DNA from: Oscillospiraceae bacterium
GTDB lineage: Bacteria; Bacillota; Clostridia; Oscillospirales; CAG-272
DNA: 34,277 nucleotides
Assembly (NCBI GenBank): GCA_015064545.1
Contig: SVSA01000016.1
Location: 1-34,277, forward strand
Reading direction: 5' to 3'
The translations under genes and the position numbers were made by a program. Positions 6,664 to 15,030 of the stretch are shown in pieces. The notes under the pieces were generated by a model that was given only the letters and a program-made list of their open reading frames with translations, was not told where the DNA came from and made no database searches. Numbering within the stretch: the first letter of the stretch is position 1; each line of letters opens with the position of its first letter.

Positions 6664-7527
6664 TTATTGGTTATCCCAGAAGCGCCTCATATTGTCAAGG
6701 CCCATGCGAATGCCGACGAGGTTGTCCTCCACACCCTCAAATTCCAAAGAGAGGAAGCCGGCGTAGCCGCTTCTTTTCAAAATACCGAGGCTTTGGGGGA
6801 TATCGGCAGTACCGTGGCCGACGATCGTGCCGCGCAGGTAGTTTCCGGCACGAGTGCGGAACCAGCCGGCACCGGGATTCGGCTCGGAGCCCTTTTTGTA
6901 AAGGAAATCCTTGCAGTGAACATGGAAAGCGTAGGGGGCAAGACGTGAAACCGAAAGGGGCGGCTTCTCGTCGGCACACATAAAGTTTCCGAGGTCGAGA
7001 AGAGCACCGAAGTTGGGCGAAGCGACCGCATCGATCAGCGAGGCTACGCGGTCGGCATCCTGTGAGAAATAGCCATGATTCTCGGTCATGGTTCGGATTC
7101 CCTTGGTGGCAGCATAATCTGTCACACGGCGGCATCCTTCGGCAAGACGCGGCAAGACAACGGCATAGCCGAGGCCGTAGGTTTGTCCCCGTACCCCGCT
7201 CGATACATCGTGACGCATCATGCCGACACCAAGACAGGCGGCCTTGTCGACCAGACGGCAGAGCCGCTCTACCTCACGGTCGAGATCGCCGTCCGAGCCA
7301 TTGAGAAAATCAGCACCCACACAAAGGCTGACCGTGGCAAGTCCGGCCTCGCGTGCGGTATCACCGATCTTGCGAAGCTCGTCATCGGTGGTGTTGAGCC
7401 AGTCTGCCTCGGTAAACTCGATGCCGTCAAAGCCGAAGGCGGCGGCCTTTTCGATCATTCCGTAGATACCAAGCTCACTAGCGGCACCGTAGTGCCCGAA
7501 GCTATAGGAATTAATGCAGTATTTCAT
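6664..7527 (-). CDS. Sugar phosphate isomerase/epimerase (AP-endonuclease-2 TIM barrel)
   Basis: A 287-residue protein beginning MKYCINSYSFGHYG, typical of the xylose-isomerase-like TIM-barrel family. The usual metal-binding positions are present: Glu in MTENHGYF, Asp in ALLDLGNFM, His in FHVHCKDF and Glu in FLSLEFEG. Such enzymes isomerise or epimerise keto-sugars or polyol intermediates, and the exact substrate cannot be read from sequence. It is the last gene of a three-gene minus-strand operon and overlaps the oxidoreductase stop by ATGA. The pairing with a Gfo/Idh/MocA dehydrogenase and a second isomerase is typical of oxidation-isomerisation-reduction routes for inositol or unusual glycosides. 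No transporter or sugar regulator is adjacent. Confidence 0.85.
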   Translation of the reverse strand: MKYCINSYSFGHYGAASELGIYGMIEKAAAFGFDGIEFTEADWLNTTDDELRKIGDTAREAGLATVSLCVGADFLNGSDGDLDREVERLCRLVDKAACLGVGMMRHDVSSGVRGQTYGLGYAVVLPRLAEGCRRVTDYAATKGIRTMTENHGYFSQDADRVASLIDAVASPNFGALLDLGNFMCADEKPPLSVSRLAPYAFHVHCKDFLYKKGSEPNPGAGWFRTRAGNYLRGTIVGHGTADIPQSLGILKRSGYAGFLSLEFEGVEDNLVGIRMGLDNMRRFWDNQ

Positions 7528-8588
7528 AGGTTATGAATTTCCACCGATTTTCCGGTTTCGGCCGACTCGTAAATTGCATCAATAATCTTCATGAGAGCCA
7601 CACCGTCCTCCGCGGTGGCGCGGCAAGGGGCAAGACCTTCTGCGGCATCCACAAAGCCGCAAATTTCCTTTTCAAACAGTCCGTTGAAGGACAGCGCTGT
7701 ACTGGCAGCGGGGGAGACATTGACAAAGCGTCCCGCCATCTGCGTGTAAAGCTCTACCTCGGGATCGATTCGGCAGCCGGCTTTGGTACCGAACAGCTCG
7801 ATATTGCCCACATCCTTCTTGATATTCAGATTAAAGCTGGCCTCCACCGATACGGTAAGACCGTTATCGAACTTGATCAGCGCCGTGGTAAAATCCTCGA
7901 CCGTGTAGGGAGCATCGCCCTTGGCCGCCCATGCGGTAGGCGCTCCGGCGGCACGGTTGGGGCCGAGATTGTTGTAGGTCGCACCGTAAGCCGAAACGGG
8001 ATTGGGAAGGCCTGCGAGATAGCGCACGAGGTCGATGACATGAACGCCGAGATCGATGAGCGGGCCGCCGCCCGAGCGGGCCTTATCGCCGAACCAACCG
8101 CCGGGACAGCCCGAACGGCGCAGGTAGGTGGCCTTGGCGTAGTAGATGTCGCCGAACACACCGTCATCAATGAAGGCCTTCAGCGCCGCGGCATCGTTAC
8201 CGAAGCGACGGACGAAGCCAATCTGTAAGAGCTTGCCGGTTTCCTTGGAAACCGCCAGCATCTCTTCCGCCTCTTTGGTATTCATGGCCATGGGCTTTTC
8301 GCAGATAACGTGCGCACCACCGCGAAGAGCCGCGATGGTAGCGTCCTTATGCACCGAATTCCAGGTGCAGACGCTGACGCAGTCGAGGTTTTCCTTGGCG
8401 ATCATTTCATGAAAATCGGTGTACAGATGAGGGATGCCGTACTCCTTGCCGTAGGCGGTCAGCTTGGCCTCGTCGATATCGCAGGCGGCAACCACCTCGA
8501 CACGATGTTGCAATTTTTTATAGCCGGCCATATGGCTGCGGCTGATTCCGCCGGTACCGATGATACCGACACGAAGCTTGTTTGCCAT
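7524..8588 (-). CDS. Gfo/Idh/MocA family NAD(P)-dependent oxidoreductase
   Basis: A 354-residue protein. The start at 8588 opens MANKLRVGIIGTGGISRSH, a clean Rossmann fold with GxGxxG-type loop, and is preceded by AAAAGGAG. ICEKPMAMN is the family EKP motif carrying the catalytic lysine. GGPLIDLGVHVIDLVRYLAG is the usual second-domain signature with the Asp/His pair. These enzymes oxidise or reduce a hydroxyl of a sugar or cyclitol using NAD(H). It sits between two TIM-barrel isomerases (28 nt after one, ATGA overlap with the other), so all three probably act on one pathway. Substrate unknown. Confidence 0.92.
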   Translation of the reverse strand: MANKLRVGIIGTGGISRSHMAGYKKLQHRVEVVAACDIDEAKLTAYGKEYGIPHLYTDFHEMIAKENLDCVSVCTWNSVHKDATIAALRGGAHVICEKPMAMNTKEAEEMLAVSKETGKLLQIGFVRRFGNDAAALKAFIDDGVFGDIYYAKATYLRRSGCPGGWFGDKARSGGGPLIDLGVHVIDLVRYLAGLPNPVSAYGATYNNLGPNRAAGAPTAWAAKGDAPYTVEDFTTALIKFDNGLTVSVEASFNLNIKKDVGNIELFGTKAGCRIDPEVELYTQMAGRFVNVSPAASTALSFNGLFEKEICGFVDAAEGLAPCRATAEDGVALMKIIDAIYESAETGKSVEIHNL

Positions 8589-8616
8589 AATGGTTTCTCC
8601 TTTTATCCGATGGGGA

Positions 8617-9471
8617 TTAGTGATTGGCAATGATGTTCCGCAAGAAGTCGACGGCCTCGCCGATATCCTTGGCGGGATCGTTGCCCGCTTCACGCTCAAT
8701 GGTAAGGAAGCCGCGGTAGCCGATGTCCTCTAAAGCCTTCAGATAGGCCGGGAAATCGACGCCGCCCTTGCCGAGAGGCTCTTCGCGGAAGCAGGTGATC
8801 TTCTTCATATCCTCGGGCATGGGAGTTACACCGTAGATCATTTCGGGAGGCATGTCGGCCAGCTTTACGCCATCCTTGGCGTGCGTGTGGACGATGTATT
8901 TCCGGAGATTGTAAACGGCCTGCACGGGATCGTCTCCGGTGACCATGACCAAATTGGCGGGGTCAAGGTTGACGGCTACGCCGGTGGACTCCAGCGCGTC
9001 GAGGAAAGTCTTCAGCACGAATGAGGTCTCGGGACCCGTCTCAATCGCAAAATGCGAACCGATACTGTCGGCATAACGGCTCAGCTCAAAGCAAGCCTCC
9101 TGCATAACCTTGTAGCGGTCAACGGTAGGATCGGTCGGAACGACGCCGATGTGCGTGGTGACAACATCGGTGCCAAGCTCCTTGGCAAGGTCAAGAATTC
9201 GCTTGGATTTTTCGATAAGCGCCGGATTTTTCTCGGCGTTTCCAAAGCCGTGTCCCAGATCGCCGCAAAGAGCAGAGAAGATAAGACCGTTCGAGGCCAT
9301 CTTGTCCTTCAGTACACGAATTTTGGCCGGTGTCATGTTTTCGGGGGCATGCTCACCGTAGGTGGCATACATCTGAAAGCCTTGTGCGCCCATAGCGACT
9401 GCTTTTTTGATTGCTTCGTCCTCGGAAAGACGGAAGGAATCCATCATAACGCCAATCGGAAATGCAAACAT
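8617..9471 (-). CDS. Sugar phosphate isomerase/epimerase (second paralogue)
   Basis: A 284-residue TIM-barrel protein of the AP-endonuclease-2/xylose-isomerase-like family, first gene of the three-gene operon. The ATG at 9471 follows GGAGGTAATAGAC. Metal-site residues appear in order: His in THIGVVP, Glu in FAIETGPE, Asp in VNLDPANLV, His in VHTHAKDG and Glu in LTIERE. It differs enough from the other isomerase in the operon that the two are probably distinct steps and not a recent duplication. A strong promoter lies just upstream. Substrate is not identifiable from sequence; inositol-type or keto-glycoside chemistry is a guess from the gene set. Confidence 0.88.
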   Translation of the reverse strand: MFAFPIGVMMDSFRLSEDEAIKKAVAMGAQGFQMYATYGEHAPENMTPAKIRVLKDKMASNGLIFSALCGDLGHGFGNAEKNPALIEKSKRILDLAKELGTDVVTTHIGVVPTDPTVDRYKVMQEACFELSRYADSIGSHFAIETGPETSFVLKTFLDALESTGVAVNLDPANLVMVTGDDPVQAVYNLRKYIVHTHAKDGVKLADMPPEMIYGVTPMPEDMKKITCFREEPLGKGGVDFPAYLKALEDIGYRGFLTIEREAGNDPAKDIGEAVDFLRNIIANH

Positions 9472-9511
9472 TGTCTATTACCTCCAAATAAAGCAAAAAT
9501 ATACTATTTTC

Positions 9512-9540
9512 ATTATACGGTATCTCTTTGGTAAAGTCAA
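9512..9540 (-). promoter_or_regulatory. Sigma-A promoter of the sugar isomerase operon
   Basis: Minus-strand TTGACT (9535-9540), 17-bp spacer, TATAAT (9512-9517), about 40 nt before the ATG at 9471. It is divergent from the dinB promoter about 85 nt away. Confidence 0.85.
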
Positions 9541-9602
9541 GACGAAACTGTTGCCGGTTACCGTAAGAATATTGCTGTTTCAGTCTTCTTTTTTCAGAAA
9601 AA

Positions 9603-9614
9603 GAACATTTGTTC
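9603..9614. promoter_or_regulatory. SOS (LexA/DinR) box 1 of dinB
   Basis: GAACATTTGTTC is a perfect dyad matching the Gram-positive LexA box GAAC-N4-GTTC. It lies 11 bp upstream of the dinB -35 element. Confidence 0.85.
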
Positions 9615-9624
9615 CAAAATGTGC

Positions 9625-9654
9625 TTGACAAAGAACAAATGTTCGTGATATACT
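9625..9654 (+). promoter_or_regulatory. Sigma-A promoter of dinB
   Basis: TTGACA (9625-9630), 18-bp spacer, TATACT (9649-9654). An SOS box sits inside the spacer, so LexA binding would block RNA polymerase directly. Confidence 0.85.
9633..9644. promoter_or_regulatory. SOS (LexA/DinR) box 2 of dinB
   Basis: GAACAAATGTTC fits GAAC-N4-GTTC and lies between the -35 and -10 elements. Its start is 30 bp from the start of box 1, about three helical turns, so two LexA dimers could sit on the same face. Confidence 0.88.
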
Positions 9655-9687
9655 GAGAGACGAAAACCAACATAGAAAAGAGATGGT

Positions 9688-10926
9688 ATGGTGGCACGCA
9701 CGATTTTACATTGCGACATGAATAATTTTTTTGCCTCGGTCGAGACCGTCAAGGATCCGAGCCTGGCCGGAAAGCCTCTTGCGGTCTGCGGCAGTATCGA
9801 GGAACGGCACGGTATTGTTTTGGCCAAAAACGAGCTGGCCAAGGCTTACGGAATCACAACCGGCGAGCCGGTCGTTCGCGCACGGGCCAAGTGTCGAAAT
9901 CTGACCGTGGTCTCGCCGCATTACGAGGATTATCTGAAATATTCGGCTCTGGCACGGACTATTTACAGTGAGTATACCGATCTTGTGGAGCCGTATGGCG
10001 TAGACGAATGCTGGCTGGATGTCACAGGTAGTGAGCGTTTGTTCGGCGATGGCAAAACCATTGCCGAGGCATTACGGGCGCGTATCAAGCGGGAGCTTGG
10101 CTTGACCATCTCGGTCGGCGTTTCCTTTAACAAGGTGTTTGCGAAGCTGGGTTCGGATTTGAAAAAGCCGGATGCCGTGACGGTTATCCCGGAGGCATCG
10201 TTTCGCGATACGGTCTTTCCTCTCAAGGTATCTGAGCTGTTTGGTGTAGGACGCTCGACGGCCGCCGAGCTTTTTCGGTACGGCATCTTCACGATTGGAC
10301 AATTGGCAACGGCATATCCGCCGCTGTTGCAGCAGCGGTTTGGCAAAAACGGATGGCGCATGAGGCGGGATGCTGCCGGAGAAAATACCGATCCGGTGTT
10401 ATCGTTGGATACTGAAATTCCTCTCAAGAGCATCGGTCACGGAACCACGCCCCGTCAGGATATGGCCTCTCTTGCCGAGGCGTGGCCCATCATGCTGGCG
10501 CTCTGTGAGGAAATTGGCCACCGTCTGCTGGCCTGCCGCAAGCGTGCCCGCGGTGTTTCGCTTTCCTTGCGGGACAATACGCTGAAAACGCGCCAATATC
10601 AGTGTCACTTCCCGATACCGACCGACAGCTATTCGGTCATTGCTTCGGCAGCGCGTTCCTTGCTCGCCGAGCGCCATGTGTGGGAACGGCCGCTTCGCTC
10701 GCTTTCGGTTACGGCGATTGATTTGATTGGCGACCATGTTCCCTATCAGGCCGATTTTTTCTGTGATGCCGAACGGCTTGCACGTTCCGAGACGATCGAT
10801 CGGGTGATGGACGCCATTAACATCCGTTACGGTAAGGGCAAAATCCGTTACGGCGTTCTCGTGCAGAATCCGCGCGGAGAGGTCGGCCGCGGCATCGGTT
10901 TTGGACGGCGGGAGGAGCTCAGGTAA
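9688..10926 (+). CDS. dinB: DNA polymerase IV (Y-family translesion polymerase)
   Basis: A 412-residue Y-family polymerase. The palm motif ILHCDMNNFFASVE puts the first catalytic Asp at residue 10, and YGVDECWLDV gives the second acidic pair (D106, E107). SVGVSFNKVFAKLGSDLKKP and LFGVGRSTAAEL (helix-hairpin-helix) follow in the usual order, then the little-finger domain. It copies past damaged template bases at the cost of accuracy. The promoter has two LexA boxes, so expression should rise after DNA damage. The C-terminus shows no obvious QLxLF-type clamp-binding peptide. It is a single-gene unit followed by a bidirectional terminator. Confidence 0.95.
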   Translation: MVARTILHCDMNNFFASVETVKDPSLAGKPLAVCGSIEERHGIVLAKNELAKAYGITTGEPVVRARAKCRNLTVVSPHYEDYLKYSALARTIYSEYTDLVEPYGVDECWLDVTGSERLFGDGKTIAEALRARIKRELGLTISVGVSFNKVFAKLGSDLKKPDAVTVIPEASFRDTVFPLKVSELFGVGRSTAAELFRYGIFTIGQLATAYPPLLQQRFGKNGWRMRRDAAGENTDPVLSLDTEIPLKSIGHGTTPRQDMASLAEAWPIMLALCEEIGHRLLACRKRARGVSLSLRDNTLKTRQYQCHFPIPTDSYSVIASAARSLLAERHVWERPLRSLSVTAIDLIGDHVPYQADFFCDAERLARSETIDRVMDAINIRYGKGKIRYGVLVQNPRGEVGRGIGFGRREELR

Positions 10927-10931
10927 GCAAA

Positions 10932-10986
10932 AAAACAGCATCGTTTTTCGGCGGCACGATGATGTATCCGATGACGATGCTGTTTT
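10932..10986. terminator. Bidirectional terminator between dinB and citrate synthase
   Basis: A 13-bp stem (10932-10944 AAAACAGCATCGT with 10974-10986), a long loop, and A-rich and T-rich flanks. It lies between the convergent ends of dinB and the minus-strand citrate synthase. Confidence 0.75.
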
Positions 10987-10990
10987 GTTT

Positions 10991-12367
10991 TTAGGATTTG
11001 CGCTCAGCGATCGGTATGTAAGCGCGGCGGGGATGGACAGCCATGTAGGCGGGGCGGATAATCTTACCGCGTCCGACCAATTCCTCCAGACGGTGAGCGC
11101 TCCAACCGGCAATGCGTGCGACGGCGAAAATCGGTGTGAACAGCTCGACCGGCAGACCAAGCATCCGATAAACAAAGCCCGAATAAAAGTCGACATTTGC
11201 GCTGACGCCCTTATAAATCTTTCGTTCGGCGGCAATAACCTGCGGTGCCATCCGTTCGACGGTGGCATACAGGGCAAACTCCTTTTCCAGATGCTTTTCT
11301 GCGGCTAATTTCTCGACAAAGGCGCGGAAGATCTCGGCACGGGGATCCGAGACAGAATAAATGGCGTGACCAATGCCGTAGATCAAACCGGAGCCGTCAA
11401 AGGCTTCCTTACGGAGCAGTTTTTGCAAATAATCGGCTACCTCACTCTCATTGTCCCAGTGTACAACCGTTTCCTTCATGCTTTCCATCATCTCGCAGAC
11501 CTTGATATTGGCGCCGCCGTGACGGGGGCCCTTCAGCGAGCCGAGGGCAGCCGCTATCGCCGAATAGGTGTCGGTTCCGGAGGAGGAAACAACGTGCGTG
11601 GTAAAGGAGGAATTGTTTCCGCCGCCATGCTCGGCATGAAGGACCAGCGCGAGGTCGAGAATTTTGGCCTCCAGCTCGGTATAACGGCTGTCAATACGAA
11701 GCATATGGAGCAAATTTTCCGCGGTGGAAAGCTTGGCGTCGGGCTCGTGGATAAAGAAGCTGCGGTTTCCCTTTAAATAATAGTCGTAGGCAAGATATCC
11801 GTAGACCGACAGCATGGGGAACATGGCAATCAGCTGTAAGCATTGGCGCAGAACATTGGGAATGCCGGTGTCGTCGGGATTGAGATCGTAGGAGTACATG
11901 GTCAGAACCGAGCGAGCCAGCGAATTCATCATGTTGGTGCTGGGTGCCTTCATAATCAGGTCGCGCACAAAGGAGTTGGGCAGGGAGCGGTAATTGGCGA
12001 GAGTTTCACAAAAGCGGGTTAGCTGTTCTTGCGTTGGCAGCTCACCGAAAAGCAGTAAATAGGTAATTTCCTCGAAGCCAAAACGCTTGTCGGCAAGAAA
12101 GCCGTGCGTGAGATCCTTGATATTATAGCCGCGGTAATAAAGCTCCCCGGCACAGGGGACCTCTTCACCGTTTTCGCCCGTTTTTTTCGCTTGAACCTCC
12201 GAAATTTCGGTCAGACCTGTCAGAACGCCCTTACCGTTGAGATCACGCAGACCGCGGTTGACCTGATATTTCTGATACATGGCGGGCTCGATGAAATTGC
12301 TGGTTTCACAGAGGGCGGCCAGCGCCGTAATTTCGGGAGTGATGGCGGCATAATTTCGTTTTTCCAT
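10991..12367 (-). CDS. gltA: Citrate synthase
   Basis: A 458-residue protein that condenses acetyl-CoA with oxaloacetate. The ATG at 12367 is preceded by GAGGTG; longer in-frame extensions lack family sequence. Catalytic-core motifs are visible: LHAEHGGGNNSSFTTHVVSS, GSLKGPRHGGAN, GIGHAIYSVSDPRAE, and PVELFTPIFAVARIAGWSAH near the C-terminus. Length and insertions resemble the long citrate synthases of Clostridia. No aconitase or isocitrate dehydrogenase is adjacent. In such anaerobes it probably feeds the oxidative half of an incomplete TCA cycle toward 2-oxoglutarate and glutamate. Confidence 0.93.
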   Translation of the reverse strand: MEKRNYAAITPEITALAALCETSNFIEPAMYQKYQVNRGLRDLNGKGVLTGLTEISEVQAKKTGENGEEVPCAGELYYRGYNIKDLTHGFLADKRFGFEEITYLLLFGELPTQEQLTRFCETLANYRSLPNSFVRDLIMKAPSTNMMNSLARSVLTMYSYDLNPDDTGIPNVLRQCLQLIAMFPMLSVYGYLAYDYYLKGNRSFFIHEPDAKLSTAENLLHMLRIDSRYTELEAKILDLALVLHAEHGGGNNSSFTTHVVSSSGTDTYSAIAAALGSLKGPRHGGANIKVCEMMESMKETVVHWDNESEVADYLQKLLRKEAFDGSGLIYGIGHAIYSVSDPRAEIFRAFVEKLAAEKHLEKEFALYATVERMAPQVIAAERKIYKGVSANVDFYSGFVYRMLGLPVELFTPIFAVARIAGWSAHRLEELVGRGKIIRPAYMAVHPRRAYIPIAERKS

Positions 12368-12473
12368 AGGACACCTCGTTTTCTTACTTGAGATGGGATT
12401 TATACTAAGATTATTATCATGATACCGTATAGAGATGAATATAGAATGAATAAAACGACCGTTCACGCTTTTT

Positions 12474-13586
12474 TTACAAGTGCGGATTCTTGGGCTTACT
12501 GTCGCTTGACGGCAAGGAAAGGATACCGATATCGGCAAGATTTTTGAGAAAAATCAGGAGGAGAGGGAAGAGAAAAAGCCCGATAAAACCGAGAAAACGA
12601 TAACCGGCATACATGGCAATCAGGGTCAAAAGCGGAGGCAGACCGATGCTTTGTCCGACAATTTTGGGCTCGATTACCTGTCTGACAATCCAGATGACGG
12701 CAAAAATCAGCAGCAGTCCGAAGCCGATATACGTGTCCCCGCGGATCAGTAAAACCGCCGCCCAAGGAATCAGTACCGTTCCGACACCGAGAACCGGTAA
12801 AATGTCGATCAGGGCAATCAGCGCGGCCAGCGTCAAGGCATAGGGGATATGGAGGCAAAAGAAGCCGATCAATAATTGCAGAAAGGTGATGAAAAGAATC
12901 ATCAGATACGCCTTGACATATTTCGCACCGGCAGACATCAGCTTGGCCTTGGCTTCGAACAGATAATGTCGGGACGATTCGGGAAGAAACGCGGCCAAAC
13001 GGGCGTTGATTGTTCCGACATCGGCACCCATATAGAAGGTGGAGGCAATCAGCGCCATGGCAAACAGAAGGAATCCCGGTAAGGAAGCAATGAAGGAAAG
13101 CAATGCCTCGGGAATACGGGCGGAAAAGGAGGTGATGGCGTTTTCGATCATGTTGATGACGGCATTTTCGATCTGCTCAGCCGTTTCGGGATCTTCGATG
13201 CGGTCAAGAAAAGGAAAGCGGTTGCTGAGCTCATCCAAGGAATCAAAAAAATCGCCGACGGTGCCGGCGGCATCGCTCATCAGCGTTTCGGATAGCTCAC
13301 GCAGCTCTCCCAATACCCGACCGCCAATGATGCCAAACAGCCCGAATACCAATACAAAGACAAAGGATACCGCAAAAAAGGCAACGAGCTTTCGCGATAA
13401 GCGGGTGCGTCGGCTGATCCGGTCAACGGTCGGTCGGAGCAGCATGGCAATCACCCAGGCACACAAGAAGGGCAGAAAGGGAAGCAGAAGGAACCGCAGG
13501 GAGATATATAAGAGAACGGCCGCCACAAGGACATAGGCGGCAATGACCAGAATCCGTTGATATCCGCGGGGCGGTAAAAGTGACAT
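12474..13586 (-). CDS. ytvI: AI-2E/PerM-family membrane protein, YtvI-like (sporulation)
   Basis: A 370-residue protein with about eight membrane spans and a soluble stretch near residues 95-150. The C-terminal half (ALIDILPVLGVGTVLIPWA, VIEPKIVGQSIGLPP, LLTLIAMYAGYRFLGF) is characteristic of the AI-2E transporter/PerM family and close to the sporulation membrane protein YtvI. In Bacillus ytvI belongs to the mother-cell sporulation programme; its molecular role is not known. The ATG at 13586 follows GAGGAGGTCACGGTC. It lies 106 nt upstream of the citrate synthase gene on the same strand, without a visible terminator between them. Family membership is firm; YtvI orthology is likely but not certain. 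Confidence 0.8.
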   Translation of the reverse strand: MSLLPPRGYQRILVIAAYVLVAAVLLYISLRFLLLPFLPFLCAWVIAMLLRPTVDRISRRTRLSRKLVAFFAVSFVFVLVFGLFGIIGGRVLGELRELSETLMSDAAGTVGDFFDSLDELSNRFPFLDRIEDPETAEQIENAVINMIENAITSFSARIPEALLSFIASLPGFLLFAMALIASTFYMGADVGTINARLAAFLPESSRHYLFEAKAKLMSAGAKYVKAYLMILFITFLQLLIGFFCLHIPYALTLAALIALIDILPVLGVGTVLIPWAAVLLIRGDTYIGFGLLLIFAVIWIVRQVIEPKIVGQSIGLPPLLTLIAMYAGYRFLGFIGLFLFPLLLIFLKNLADIGILSLPSSDSKPKNPHL

Positions 13587-13664
13587 GACCGTGACCTCCT
13601 CGAGTCAGTATTCGTGTATCTTCAAGTATATACCGTCTTTTTTGTAACAATTCATGGTGTGCGG

Positions 13665-13693
13665 TTGATTTCGTCATAAAGTTATGGTATAAT
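13665..13693 (+). promoter_or_regulatory. Sigma-A promoter of the tandem cyclophilin gene
   Basis: TTGATT (13665-13670), 17-bp spacer, TATAAT (13688-13693), 37 nt before the ATG at 13731. Confidence 0.82.
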
Positions 13694-13730
13694 GGGGAGC
13701 AAAGGTTTGAAAAGAAAGGTAATATCTTCC

Positions 13731-15023
13731 ATGAAACGAATGCTTGCATTTCTCCTCGCGGTTACCGCCGTGCTTGTCCTGAGCGTGTCCTGCACGACGC
13801 CGAGCGCTCCGCCGTCGGTATCGATTCCTCAGTTGGGTGATTTTACCATCACAGAGAGCGAAACCCCGACCGATTATGTTCTCATTTCCATGACAGATGG
13901 CTCGGGAATTCTGATCGAGCTGTATCCCGATATCGCGCCCATCACGGTTCAGAACTTCAAAAATCTGGTGTCTCGTTATTTCTATGATGGGACAATCTTC
14001 CACCGCGTCATTTCGGGCTTCATGATTCAGGGCGGCGATTCCGACGGTGACGGCATCGGCGGCTCGGATAAAACGATCAAGGGCGAATTTGCCGCCAATG
14101 GCGTCAATAATCCGCTGAGCCACAAGCGCGGTGTTATTTCGATGGCCAGAACCTCCAATAGCTATAACAGTGCTTCCTCCCAATTTTTTATCGTACACCA
14201 GGACAGCACCTATCTCGATGGCCAGTATGCCGCCTTCGGACGAGTGATTGCAGGTATCGAAACGGTGGATAAGATTGCCGCTGTCAGTACGAATGCCAGC
14301 AATCGTCCTCTGGTGGCCCAGACAATGGAGTCGATTCGTTTTGTTACCCTTGGCAGCTTGGCTGACAGTACCGAGTCCGATTCGGCACAGACGACCGAGC
14401 CTCCGGTTTCTTCCTTTGACGAAAGCCTGGTGCTGGAATCCGAGGAGCCGACCAATTACGTGTGGATCACCATGGAGGACGGCTCGGACATGTTGATCGA
14501 GCTGTATCCCGATATCGCACCGATCACGGTGCAGAATTTCAAGGATTTGGTGTCTCAGCGCTTCTATGACGGCGTTACCTTTCACCGCATTATTTCGGGC
14601 TTCATGATTCAGGGCGGCGATCCCGACGGTGACGGCATCGGCGGCTCGGATACGACGATCAAGGGCGAATTTGCGGCCAATGGCGTCAATAATCCGCTGA
14701 GCCATACGCGCGGTGTTATTTCGATGGCCAGAACCTCCAATAGCTATAACAGCGCTTCCTCACAGTTTTTTATCGTACACCGTGACAGCACCTATCTCGA
14801 TGGCCAGTATGCCGCCTTCGGACGGGTGATTGCGGGTATCGAAACGGTGGATAAGATTGCCGCTGTCAGCACAGGCTACGGCGACCGCCCCTTAACCGAA
14901 CAAAAAATGGCGGCGGTTCGCTTCGCTACTTTGGTAACCGAAGACGAGAGTACGGAAGCTGATAGCTTTGAAGCGGATAGCTCCGAAGCTGTGACAACCG
15001 ACGCGGTATCGTCCAATTCCTGA
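13731..15023 (+). CDS. Lipoprotein with two tandem cyclophilin-type peptidyl-prolyl isomerase domains
   Basis: A 430-residue protein. The start at 13731 opens a lipoprotein signal MKRMLAFLLAVTAVLVLSVSC with lipobox LSVSC, so it should be lipid-anchored outside the membrane. Two cyclophilin domains follow (residues about 45-205 and 240-400). Each has FHRxISGFMIQGGD (catalytic Arg), ISMARTSNSYNSASSQFFIV and YLDGQYAAFGRVIAGIETVDKI. They catalyse cis-trans isomerisation of X-Pro bonds, likely helping exported proteins fold. The two units are offset by exactly 582 bp and nearly identical at DNA level, so the gene arose by recent in-frame duplication or is kept alike by gene conversion. The C-terminal tail is rich in Glu, Asp, Ser and Thr. 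Confidence 0.93.
   Translation: MKRMLAFLLAVTAVLVLSVSCTTPSAPPSVSIPQLGDFTITESETPTDYVLISMTDGSGILIELYPDIAPITVQNFKNLVSRYFYDGTIFHRVISGFMIQGGDSDGDGIGGSDKTIKGEFAANGVNNPLSHKRGVISMARTSNSYNSASSQFFIVHQDSTYLDGQYAAFGRVIAGIETVDKIAAVSTNASNRPLVAQTMESIRFVTLGSLADSTESDSAQTTEPPVSSFDESLVLESEEPTNYVWITMEDGSDMLIELYPDIAPITVQNFKDLVSQRFYDGVTFHRIISGFMIQGGDPDGDGIGGSDTTIKGEFAANGVNNPLSHTRGVISMARTSNSYNSASSQFFIVHRDSTYLDGQYAAFGRVIAGIETVDKIAAVSTGYGDRPLTEQKMAAVRFATLVTEDESTEADSFEADSSEAVTTDAVSSNS
13869..14872 (+). repeat. In-frame tandem duplication (unit 582 bp) within the cyclophilin gene
   Basis: Corresponding positions lie 582 bp (194 codons) apart, for example GAGCTGTATCCCGATATCGC at 13917 and 14499. In the best block (about 14051-14290 against 14633-14872) I count roughly a dozen differences by eye. 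Confidence 0.9.
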
Positions 15024-15030
15024 TAACAAT

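Noticed and set aside
12368-12473. Possible separate promoter for citrate synthase
   Set aside because: The region is AT-rich but the only pairing found (TTCATC-17-TAATAA) is a poor match.
13587-13680. Possible sigma-E promoter before the ytvI-like gene
   Set aside because: The best match (GGTATAT, then AATACTGA) deviates at several positions, unlike the spoIID and yabP sites.
13674-14705. A 343-residue minus-strand reading frame with internal repeats
   Set aside because: Antisense shadow of the tandem cyclophilin gene; its repeats simply mirror the 582-bp duplication.
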